Below the pieces are notes generated by a model. The model was given only the letters and a program-made list of their open reading frames with translations. It searched no databases and had not been told where the DNA came from. A DNA stretch of 5,190 nucleotides from an uncultured Ruminococcus sp. (GTDB taxonomy: Bacteria > Bacillota > Clostridia > Oscillospirales > Acutalibacteraceae): contig CACYBZ010000342.1 of the NCBI GenBank assembly GCA_902772795.1, positions 1 through 5,190 on the forward strand, written 5' to 3'. Each line of letters opens with the position of its first letter. Positions within the stretch are counted from its first letter, which is position 1. The translations under genes and the position numbers were made by a program. Shown here piece by piece: positions 1 to 5,125 of the stretch.

Positions 1-362
1 ATACTGTCGGCAAATTTCCGATCCAACAGACTGTATTCATAGGCGTTATTGAATTCGTCCAGAATGAGCATATCCACCTGATGTGTTTGTAGAAGTGTTT
101 CAGCTTTCTGCAACAAATCGTTGTGACATTGTGTAATTTCTATTTTATCCTGCAACGTCATATCAGCGGTGAAGCCGTAATTTTTGTTACAGCGTTGTAT
201 GGTAATGTTCGGCACAAATTGCAGAGCGTGCCATTCTGAACTTTCATTGCCTTTCATGAACTGGATAATATGTACTTTCATCTGACTTCCTGCCCCTCGC
301 AAAGCCTGTCCGAGTGAAGCTGTTGTTTTTCCTTTTCCGTTACCGCAATATATCTGCAACAA
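1..362 (-). CDS. cobO: Cob(I)yrinic acid a,c-diamide adenosyltransferase (CobO/BtuR), N-terminal 120 residues, truncated by window edge
   Basis: This enzyme transfers the 5'-deoxyadenosyl group of ATP to the cobalt of a reduced corrinoid, making the Co-C bond of adenosylcobalamin precursors in the cytoplasm. The translated N-terminus begins MLQIYCGNGKGKTT, with the family's P-loop at residues 7-14, followed by ASLGQALRGAG and the QFMKGNES segment at about 33-41. A Walker B-like stretch, VDMLILDEFNNA, lies at about 96-107. These are the hallmarks of the CobO/BtuR (not PduO or EutT) fold. The reading frame leaves the window after residue 120; the family usually has about 170-200 residues. The start is TTG at 362: an in-frame TAA (the cbiP stop) lies one codon upstream, and the next ATG falls after the P-loop. 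A strong Shine-Dalgarno sits in the cbiP 3' end. It is the last operon gene visible. The family call is very secure; the choice between TTG 362 and TTG 359 is less so. Confidence 0.95.
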   Translation of the reverse strand, partial: MLQIYCGNGKGKTTASLGQALRGAGSQMKVHIIQFMKGNESSEWHALQFVPNITIQRCNKNYGFTADMTLQDKIEITQCHNDLLQKAETLLQTHQVDMLILDEFNNAYEYSLLDRKFADS

Positions 363-365
363 ATT

Positions 366-1847
366 TTAGATTCCCTCCTCTATTATCCGATAAATCCGTT
401 TCATATCCAGATTTTGCCGTACTGTATCGGCTAAACGGTTGTATTGTTGTTCTTTGTACATTTGTCGGTCTGTTGCCTGTCCGTTGTAGGAAAGTCCTTT
501 TCTGCGGAACAAGGCTTTAATGAGTTTTTCAGATACGGCTTTGCTGTCGAAAATACCGTGTATATACGACCCTGCCACATTGTCGTGATAAGCACCGTCA
601 GAAACAGAATGGTCTTTGACAGTAAAATGGTTTTCGTTTACCATTGTTTTTCCCATATGGATTTCGTAACCATAAAATTCGGCATTGTGCAGTACAGCGA
701 AAAATCCGCTTTCACATGAAATTTTTCCTGACACTTTTTTTCGGATTTTTTCCTTGTCAAATACGGTATGTATATCTAAAAGACCTGTTCCCGTAATTTC
801 ACCACCGTTTTCGCAGTGATGAGGGTCAGCGATGGTTTTTCCTAACAGCTGATAGCCTCCGCATATGCCGAAAATCGGTATTTTTTTTCGGTGACATTCT
901 TTGATTTTTTCTTCCAGTGTGTTCTGGCGTAACCATTGCATATCGGCAACAGTGCTTTTTGTTCCGGGAAGAATAATCATGTCAGGATTTTGCAGATGTT
1001 CGGCACTGTCAACATAGCGTACAGATACGTTTTCATACTGATTGAAAACATCAAAGTCGGTAAAGTTGGCAATTTTGGGCAGTCGGATAACAGCAATATC
1101 GATAAGTGATGTTTCGTTTTTTTGTAGTGTTTCACACAGACTGTCTTCGCCGTCAATCTGACAGTCTGTATAGGGCACAACACCGAGAACAGGTTTTTTG
1201 CTACGGTCTTCCAGAATTTTCACACCGTCCGCAAAGAGATTTCTGTCGCCTCGGAATTTATTGACAATCAGTCCTTTTACCAGAGCGAGTTCATGTTTTT
1301 CCAGTAACAAAAGTGTTCCCAGCAACTGAGCAAATACACCGCCACGGTCGATATCGCCTGTCAGCAGAACAGGAGAGCGGACAAGTTCAGCAAGTCCCAT
1401 ATTGACAATATCATCTTTTTTCAGATTCATTTCCACAGGACTTCCTGCACCTTCAATGACGATAATATCATATTGATTGTCAAGTTTTTGGTAAGCGTCC
1501 ATAACGTATGGCAGAAATTTCTTTTTGTTACGGAAATAGTCAAAAGCACGCATATTTCCATAGACTTCACCGTTGATAATGACTTGTGAGCCACTGTCTG
1601 TGGTAGGTTTGAGCAATATAGGGTTCATGGATACGTCTGCCTGAATCCGACAGGCTTCCGCCTGTACCACCTGAGCCCGCCCCATTTCAAGGTTGTCATG
1701 TGTAACGTAAGAATTCAACGCCATGTTCTGAGATTTGAACGGAGCAACTTTGTAGCCGTCCTGTACAAGGATTCGGCAGAGAGCTGTTGCTAAAAGACTT
1801 TTTCCTACATTAGACATTGTTCCCTGTATCATAATTGATTTTGCCAT
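366..1847 (-). CDS. cbiP: Cobyric acid synthase, glutamine-hydrolysing (CbiP/CobQ)
   Basis: It amidates the b, d, e and g carboxylates of adenosylcobyrinic acid a,c-diamide, using ATP and glutamine-derived ammonia, to give adenosylcobyric acid. With the start at 1847 the protein has 493 residues, normal for the family. The N-terminal dethiobiotin-synthetase-like domain carries QGTMSNVGKS (8-17), PFKSQNMALNS (36-46), EGAGSP (132-137) and GDIDRGGVFA (164-173). The C-terminal class I glutaminase domain carries LPGTKST (293-299), GICGGYQLLG (327-336, nucleophile Cys329), GYEIHMG (393-399) and SYIHGIFD (427-434, catalytic His430). A longer frame begins with a TTG at 1859, but that codon abuts the Shine-Dalgarno, so the ATG giving MAKSIMIQGT, the usual family N-terminus, is preferred. 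It overlaps the 3' end of cobD by 38 nt and stops 3 nt before cobO. Confidence 0.97.
   Translation of the reverse strand: MAKSIMIQGTMSNVGKSLLATALCRILVQDGYKVAPFKSQNMALNSYVTHDNLEMGRAQVVQAEACRIQADVSMNPILLKPTTDSGSQVIINGEVYGNMRAFDYFRNKKKFLPYVMDAYQKLDNQYDIIVIEGAGSPVEMNLKKDDIVNMGLAELVRSPVLLTGDIDRGGVFAQLLGTLLLLEKHELALVKGLIVNKFRGDRNLFADGVKILEDRSKKPVLGVVPYTDCQIDGEDSLCETLQKNETSLIDIAVIRLPKIANFTDFDVFNQYENVSVRYVDSAEHLQNPDMIILPGTKSTVADMQWLRQNTLEEKIKECHRKKIPIFGICGGYQLLGKTIADPHHCENGGEITGTGLLDIHTVFDKEKIRKKVSGKISCESGFFAVLHNAEFYGYEIHMGKTMVNENHFTVKDHSVSDGAYHDNVAGSYIHGIFDSKAVSEKLIKALFRRKGLSYNGQATDRQMYKEQQYNRLADTVRQNLDMKRIYRIIEEGI
372..380 (-). promoter_or_regulatory. Ribosome-binding site of cobO inside the cbiP 3' end
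   Basis: The minus strand reads GAGGAGGGA here, within the last codons of cbiP, about 10 nt before the TTG at 362 and 13 nt before the TTG at 359. This strong match to the anti-Shine-Dalgarno supports a non-AUG start for cobO, and the spacing favours the first TTG. Confidence 0.75.
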
Positions 1848-2877
1848 AGTCAGACACAATCCTTTCCAGTGTGCGGATAAGCAGTTGATTTTCTTTTTCG
1901 GTGCGGACGGCTATGCGGAAATAACCGTCTGTCAGATTACGGTAGTTGTTGCAGTTTCTGATGAGAATTTTTTGTCGGAGCAGCAGGGTATCAAGTGGTA
2001 AATCTGTTCTGAAAAAAAGAAAGTTGGCATGACACGCAAAAACTTCAAATCCGAATTTCTGCAGATGACCTTTCAGGAAATTTCTTTGAGTTTCCACATA
2101 ATCCACCGTTTTTTCGATGAAATTTCTGTTTTCGAGTGCAGCAACTCCCGCAAGCTGAGCAATTCCTGACACACTCCAGCATGCCCCTGTATTTTCAATT
2201 CTGTCACACAGACGACTGTCACTGCACAGAAGATATCCCAGCCGTAGACCTGCCATAGCGAAAATTTTGGTAAAGGCTTTCAGAATAATGACATTGTCAG
2301 ATACAACGTCTGTTTTGTAACGCTGACTATCCCTGACAAAATCCAGAAAACATTCATCGACAACCAGATAAATATTTTCGCAGTGACATTTGTCAATGAT
2401 TTTGTGTATCAGTGGTTTGTCAATGAGATTGCCGACGGGATTGTTAGGATTACACAGAAATAAGATATCTGTGTCATGAAGATAATCCAGAACGGTTGCA
2501 TCAAGTGTAAATTTATTCTGTTTGTCAAGGTTGAAGTACCGTATCGAACAATCAAATGTCTGTAAGGCTTTTTCGTATTCTGAAAAAGTGGGGGAAAGGA
2601 GCAAAGCGGTTTTCGGTTGCAAAGTCTGAACAATGCGGTAAATCAAATCGGAAGCACCGTTACCGCACACAATATTCTGTGTGCTGACATTTTCAAAATG
2701 TGAAATTGCTTTTTTCAGTTCTGTACAGTGAATATCGGGATATTGTTCTGCGATATGCCAGTTCTGAAAAACAGTTGTTCTGATATTTTCGGGAATACCC
2801 AGCGGATTGACGTTAGCTGAAAAGTCATACAGAACATCGTTCTGATAGATATTACCGCCGTGAACGGTTTTGGACAT
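1810..2877 (-). CDS. cobD: L-threonine-O-3-phosphate decarboxylase (CobD, PLP-dependent class I/II aminotransferase fold)
   Basis: The enzyme decarboxylates L-threonine O-3-phosphate to (R)-1-aminopropan-2-ol O-2-phosphate, the linker that CbiB attaches to cobyric acid. The 355-residue protein opens with the family signature HGGN (6-9) and DFSANVNPLG (18-27), which separates it from the related histidinol-phosphate aminotransferases. PLP-binding elements follow: CGNGASD (71-77), NPNNPVGN (143-150), VVDE with Asp174, and KAFTK with the Schiff-base Lys204. Next is AMAGLRLGY (207-215), where Arg212 should contact phosphate. RIAVRTEKEN (321-330) carries the carboxylate-binding arginine. The ATG at 2877 is preceded by a perfect AGGAGG (2886-2891) 8 nt upstream. 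Its neighbour cbiB makes the enzyme that consumes its product, which supports this role. The name CobD follows Salmonella usage; in Pseudomonas nomenclature cobD means cbiB. Confidence 0.93.
   Translation of the reverse strand: MSKTVHGGNIYQNDVLYDFSANVNPLGIPENIRTTVFQNWHIAEQYPDIHCTELKKAISHFENVSTQNIVCGNGASDLIYRIVQTLQPKTALLLSPTFSEYEKALQTFDCSIRYFNLDKQNKFTLDATVLDYLHDTDILFLCNPNNPVGNLIDKPLIHKIIDKCHCENIYLVVDECFLDFVRDSQRYKTDVVSDNVIILKAFTKIFAMAGLRLGYLLCSDSRLCDRIENTGACWSVSGIAQLAGVAALENRNFIEKTVDYVETQRNFLKGHLQKFGFEVFACHANFLFFRTDLPLDTLLLRQKILIRNCNNYRNLTDGYFRIAVRTEKENQLLIRTLERIVSDYGKINYDTGNNV
1860..1867 (-). promoter_or_regulatory. Ribosome-binding site deciding the cbiP start
   Basis: The minus strand reads GGAAAGGA immediately before a TTG at 1859 and 12 nt before the ATG at 1847. 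No spacing is left for the TTG, so the ATG is the usable start. The site lies inside the cobD coding region, which implies translational coupling. The 12-nt spacing is slightly long. Confidence 0.55.
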
Positions 2878-2894
2878 TGCTTTTTCCTCCTCAG

Positions 2895-2977
2895 GCAGGG
2901 GCTTCGCCCCCGCACCCCCACCGACTTTTGAAAAAGTCGGACAAAACTTTTTGTGAAAATTTGCGGTAGCAAATTTT
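2895..2977 (-). repeat. Composite three-hairpin repeat, copy A (between cbiB and cobD)
   Basis: Read on the minus strand, three stem-loops occur in series. Hairpin 1 has arms AAAATTTGC and GCAAATTTT (2969-2977 and 2956-2964) with a 4-nt loop. Hairpin 2 has arms CCGACTTT and AAAGTCGG (2933-2940 and 2921-2928). Hairpin 3 has arms GCGGGGGC and GCCCCTGC (2906-2913 and 2895-2902) with a GAA loop. The linkers contain AAAGTTT and TGGGGGT. Hairpin 3 includes one G-U pair on the minus strand that would be A-C on the plus strand, hinting that structure is kept in the minus-strand RNA, that is, the operon mRNA. The first bases overlap the cbiB stop codon, and the other end sits 3 nt before the cobD AGGAGG. 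A second copy lies at 4941-5022. Confidence 0.85.
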
Positions 2978-3956
2978 AGCAGAAAACAGCATTGACGGAC
3001 AGCAACAACAAAGTTCTGACAATAACAGAAAACAGCAAAGTAATCAATGTAGTGCAGTACATCAGTCTGTTGGTTTTTCGGATATCCACATTTTGAATTT
3101 CTCTGTCATCGTCACCGATGGTAGGTTTATGGCAAAGTTTTCCGAAATAGTAGGCATCACCGCCAAGTCTGACGTGCAAAGCTCCTGCACATACAGCCTC
3201 AGTCTGTGCAGAATTGGGGCTGGTATGGTTCAGACGGTCACGCAACCATATCTGAAAGGCGTGTTTTCCGTCAAGACCGATGATACGGGCGGAAATAATC
3301 ATTAGCAAAGCCGTCATTCTGGAGGGAATAAAGTTGAAAATGTCATCTGCTTTTGCCGAAAATTTTCCGAAATAAAGATACTTTTCATTTTTGTAACCCA
3401 ACATGGAATCCATCGTATTGACGGCTTTATACAGAAATCCTGAAACCGCACCGCCGAAAGTCATATAAAACAAGGGAGCAGTAACACCGTCAGAAGTGTT
3501 TTCAGCGATTGTTTCCACAGTGGCTTTGACAATTCCCTTTTCGTCCAGAACAGCGGTATCACGTCCGACTATCATTGCCACACAGTTTCGGGCTTTGGCA
3601 ATATCATGTTGTTCCAGTGCATAAAAGACTTTCATACTTTCTGTGTGCAGACATTTCGGAGCCATCAGGTAGTAGCAGAAAATACTTTCCATAGCAATTC
3701 CTGCCCACCGACTGATATGATAACACAGTATAAGAATGACAAGAGGTATTCCCGTAGAAACGATAACCACTGAAATCCACAGCAGAAAACCGCCCAGTAT
3801 TTCTTTACGGGGAAGAAGTTTTCGGAAGAAGCGTTCAAAAAGAGAAATTGTTTTTCCGATAAGTCGCACAGGGTGTGGCAGGGAATACGGGTCGCCAAGC
3901 AGACAGTCAAGCAGAAATCCGAAAAGCAGTGGCAATATTCCTGTAAGAATGTTCAT
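2976..3956 (-). CDS. cbiB: Adenosylcobinamide-phosphate synthase CbiB (integral membrane protein)
   Basis: CbiB condenses adenosylcobyric acid with (R)-1-aminopropan-2-ol O-phosphate in the cytoplasmic membrane to form adenosylcobinamide phosphate. The 326-residue length is typical. Diagnostic motifs run in order: LDCLLGDP (16-23), HPVRLIGK (28-35), IVGRDT (129-134), VETIAENTSDGVTAPLFY (147-164), AVNTMDSMLGYKNEKY (178-193), GKFSAKADD (197-205), SPNSAQTEA (246-254) and GGDAYYFGK (265-273). Hydrophobic segments near 5-20, 54-80, 208-226 and 298-322 fit a polytopic membrane protein. The ATG at 3956 overlaps the cobC stop as ATGA, so translation is probably coupled; the Shine-Dalgarno itself is weak. 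The stop codon is the first element of hairpin repeat copy A, so the 3' end of the gene touches the repeat exactly. Its product substrate comes from cbiP and cobD downstream. Confidence 0.97.
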   Translation of the reverse strand: MNILTGILPLLFGFLLDCLLGDPYSLPHPVRLIGKTISLFERFFRKLLPRKEILGGFLLWISVVIVSTGIPLVILILCYHISRWAGIAMESIFCYYLMAPKCLHTESMKVFYALEQHDIAKARNCVAMIVGRDTAVLDEKGIVKATVETIAENTSDGVTAPLFYMTFGGAVSGFLYKAVNTMDSMLGYKNEKYLYFGKFSAKADDIFNFIPSRMTALLMIISARIIGLDGKHAFQIWLRDRLNHTSPNSAQTEAVCAGALHVRLGGDAYYFGKLCHKPTIGDDDREIQNVDIRKTNRLMYCTTLITLLFSVIVRTLLLLSVNAVFC

Positions 3957-4528
3957 CGGATTTTCTCAACGATGTTCAGTGTGCCGTTTTCAAAATCACA
4001 GATGTAACCGCAACCGTTACCAAGCATATAGTCATAGAAATCTTTTTTCGGACGGCAGAGTGTTTCAAAAGTCGTCATGATAGTGCCTCCGTGAATGACA
4101 AAGGCAAGAACACCGCAGTCTTTGAAGCGTTCAGCAGTTTCCAGAACAGCCGTGACACATCTGTTTTTGAAGTGTTCATAGTTTTCGCCGTTCGGGAAAG
4201 AGGCTTTTCCTTTTTGGGTAATCATATTCTGAAAATTAGGGTCTGTACTTAAATCTTGATAAGTCTTGCCCTCAAAGTCGCCAAAATTACACTCATGCAG
4301 TTCATTGACAATATGTATTTCTTTTTCAGGATAGATGATTTCGGCAGTCTGTAAACATCTTTGCATAGGACTGGATACCAGTACATCAATGTCGGGATAA
4401 ATTTTTTGTCTGACTTTGTTTTCAATTTCAGCAATACCGATATCGCACAGGGGAATATCCTGTGAACCGATATATCTTTTTTCGATATTTCCTGCTGTTT
4501 TGCCGTGTCTGATGAAAATAATACGCAT
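3953..4528 (-). CDS. cobC: Histidine phosphatase superfamily protein, probable alpha-ribazole(-5'-P) phosphatase CobC
   Basis: The 191-residue protein belongs to the phosphoglycerate-mutase-like histidine phosphatases. It starts MRIIFIRHGKT, with the phospho-accepting His8 in RHG (7-9). It continues with SSPMQRCLQTAEI (52-64), containing the phosphate-contacting Arg57, then ELHECNFGDFEGKTY (76-90), the acid segment typical of CobC-like members, and VIHGGT (144-149) with the second histidine His146. In the B12 pathway CobC dephosphorylates alpha-ribazole 5'-phosphate or adenosylcobalamin 5'-phosphate. The superfamily is broad, so the specific substrate is inferred from the position between cobU and cbiB. 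The ATG at 4528 has AAGGAG 7 nt upstream, lying in the last codons of cobU. It starts 4 nt after the cobU stop and overlaps cbiB by 4 nt. Confidence 0.9.
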   Translation of the reverse strand: MRIIFIRHGKTAGNIEKRYIGSQDIPLCDIGIAEIENKVRQKIYPDIDVLVSSPMQRCLQTAEIIYPEKEIHIVNELHECNFGDFEGKTYQDLSTDPNFQNMITQKGKASFPNGENYEHFKNRCVTAVLETAERFKDCGVLAFVIHGGTIMTTFETLCRPKKDFYDYMLGNGCGYICDFENGTLNIVEKIR

Positions 4529-4532
4529 GTTT

Positions 4533-4916
4533 TTACTCCTTTAATATAATGACTGTTCCGCAAACGATTCTTTCCACCGTTTCGGAATGTTCTGCAAGGA
4601 TACAGCCGATTTTTCCGACTTGTTCCCGCCATACTCTTTCTGATTTCTCTATGGGAATAATGCCGTTACCGATTTCGTTCATGATGATAATGACATCAGG
4701 ATTGTTTTTTATCAACTGTTCTGTGAACAAAAACGGATTTTCATTTTTTTCGGTCAGTATCTTTATTATTCTATCATAGTTGTCAATACATTTTCTACTG
4801 TAAATTGCAGAAAACGGACATTTATCGACATCAAAAATATCGTTTGGTGTAATTCCGTACTTTTTTCGGACAAATTCCCGTTTTCCCTGATACAGACCGC
4901 CTGTAATCAATCTCAT
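4533..4916 (-). CDS. cobU: Short, divergent CobU-like protein (adenosylcobinamide kinase / guanylyltransferase family)
   Basis: Classical CobU (about 180 residues) phosphorylates adenosylcobinamide and then converts the phosphate to adenosylcobinamide-GDP. This 127-residue protein keeps the two ends of the family. At the N-terminus MRLITGGLYQGKREF resembles the P-loop. At the C-terminus IIIMNEIGNGIIPIEKSERV, WREQVGKIGCILA (96-108) and the final VCGTVIILK match the NEVGxGIVP...FRDxxGxxNQxLA...VxGxxxxLK block. The middle is much shorter. The P-loop has Arg13 where Ser/Thr normally follows the lysine. The only histidine is His110, near the C-terminus, so the histidine guanylylated in Salmonella CobU (His46) has no counterpart. 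The frame is open, with AGGAGG (4925-4930) 8 nt before the ATG, so it looks like a reduced family member rather than a decayed gene. It is the first gene of the visible operon. Family membership is likely; activity is uncertain. Confidence 0.8.
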   Translation of the reverse strand: MRLITGGLYQGKREFVRKKYGITPNDIFDVDKCPFSAIYSRKCIDNYDRIIKILTEKNENPFLFTEQLIKNNPDVIIIMNEIGNGIIPIEKSERVWREQVGKIGCILAEHSETVERIVCGTVIILKE

Positions 4917-4940
4917 AAGATAGTCCTCCTGTCAGCTGTC

Positions 4941-5022
4941 AAAATTGGCGAAAGCCAATTTTCTTTAAAGTTTCGGTCAAGCCTTTTTAAAGGCTTGTGG
5001 GGTCGAGGGGCAAAGCCCCTCG
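4941..5022 (+). repeat. Composite three-hairpin repeat, copy B (upstream of cobU)
   Basis: On the plus strand this has the same order as copy A. Hairpin 1 has 9-bp arms AAAATTGGC and GCCAATTTT (4941-4949, 4954-4962) closed by a GAAA tetraloop. Hairpin 2 has arms CAAGCCTT and AAGGCTTG (4978-4985, 4990-4997). Hairpin 3 has arms CGAGGGGC and GCCCCTCG (5004-5011, 5015-5022) with an AAA loop. The linkers share AAAGTTT and TGGGGT with copy A, and total length differs by one base (82 against 83). The arms differ from copy A mostly by paired, compensating changes. It is inverted relative to copy A and lies between the cobU ribosome-binding site and the tRNA promoter. No hairpin is followed by a proper U-tract, so it does not look like an intrinsic terminator. 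Confidence 0.85.
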
Positions 5023-5029
5023 TGGGATT

Positions 5030-5050
5030 TTTAAGGGCGAAGCCCTTAAA
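5030..5050 (+). repeat. Extra perfect hairpin next to repeat copy B
   Basis: Arms TTTAAGGGC (5030-5038) and GCCCTTAAA (5042-5050) pair perfectly over 9 bp around a GAA loop. The core GGGCGAAGCCC also occurs in hairpin 3 of copy A, so this may be an additional module of the same repeat family. An A-rich rather than T-rich tract follows it on the plus strand, which argues against a rightward terminator; leftward it is followed by AAAAATCCC, also not terminator-like. Confidence 0.75.
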
Positions 5051-5052
5051 CT

Positions 5053-5079
5053 AAAAAAATTTAAAAAATTTCAAAAAAA
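5053..5079 (+). promoter_or_regulatory. Three phased A-tracts (predicted DNA bend / UP element) upstream of the tRNA promoter
   Basis: Runs of 7, 6 and 7 adenines begin at 5053, 5063 and 5073, exactly 10 bp apart, so they fall on one face of the helix. Phased A-tracts are known to curve DNA, and A/T-rich sequence just before a -35 box is the usual place of an UP element contacted by the RNA polymerase alpha subunit. The last tract ends 3 bp before the -35. The effect on transcription is inferred. Confidence 0.6.
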
Positions 5080-5082
5080 CAT

Positions 5083-5111
5083 TTGACAAATCCTTAATCA
5101 TAGGTTATAAT
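5083..5111 (+). promoter_or_regulatory. Consensus housekeeping-sigma promoter for the tRNA gene
   Basis: A perfect TTGACA (5083-5088) and a perfect TATAAT (5106-5111) are separated by the optimal 17 bp. Transcription would begin near 5118, giving only a few nucleotides of leader before the tRNA 5' end at 5126. The fully consensus boxes fit a stable-RNA promoter. Confidence 0.92.
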
Positions 5112-5125
5112 AGCATAGCGGTTTA

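Noticed and set aside
314..719. Two overlapping plus-strand open frames (68 and 91 codons)
   Set aside because: Both are antisense to the conserved C-terminal domain of CbiP, lack convincing ribosome-binding sites and show no domain signature.
881..888. T8 run (A8 in the coding strand of cbiP) as a possible frameshift or slippage site
   Set aside because: It encodes Arg-Lys-Lys-Ile just before the glutaminase Cys motif and the frame continues intact on both sides; such runs are expected in an AT-rich lysine-rich gene.
2715..2972. An 85-codon minus-strand frame running through repeat copy A into cobD
   Set aside because: Its first half is a translation of the hairpin repeat and the rest is an off-frame reading of cobD. 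It has no ribosome-binding site of its own and matches no protein family I recognise.
3736..4080. A 114-codon plus-strand open frame
   Set aside because: It lies antisense across the cbiB and cobC coding regions, which are both strongly supported by family motifs; its composition (Arg/Ser-rich) is that of a shadow frame.
4941..5050. Hairpins of repeat copy B and 5030-5050 as intrinsic terminators
   Set aside because: None is followed by a continuous U-tract in either direction; the TTTTCTTT after hairpin 1 is the closest, but no rightward gene ends there.
4917..5125. CRISPR array, attachment site or mobile element beside the tRNA
   Set aside because: The repeats are two inverted copies far apart without spacers. 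The flank examined is the tRNA 5' side, whereas integration usually occurs at the 3' end, and no integrase or transposase is present.
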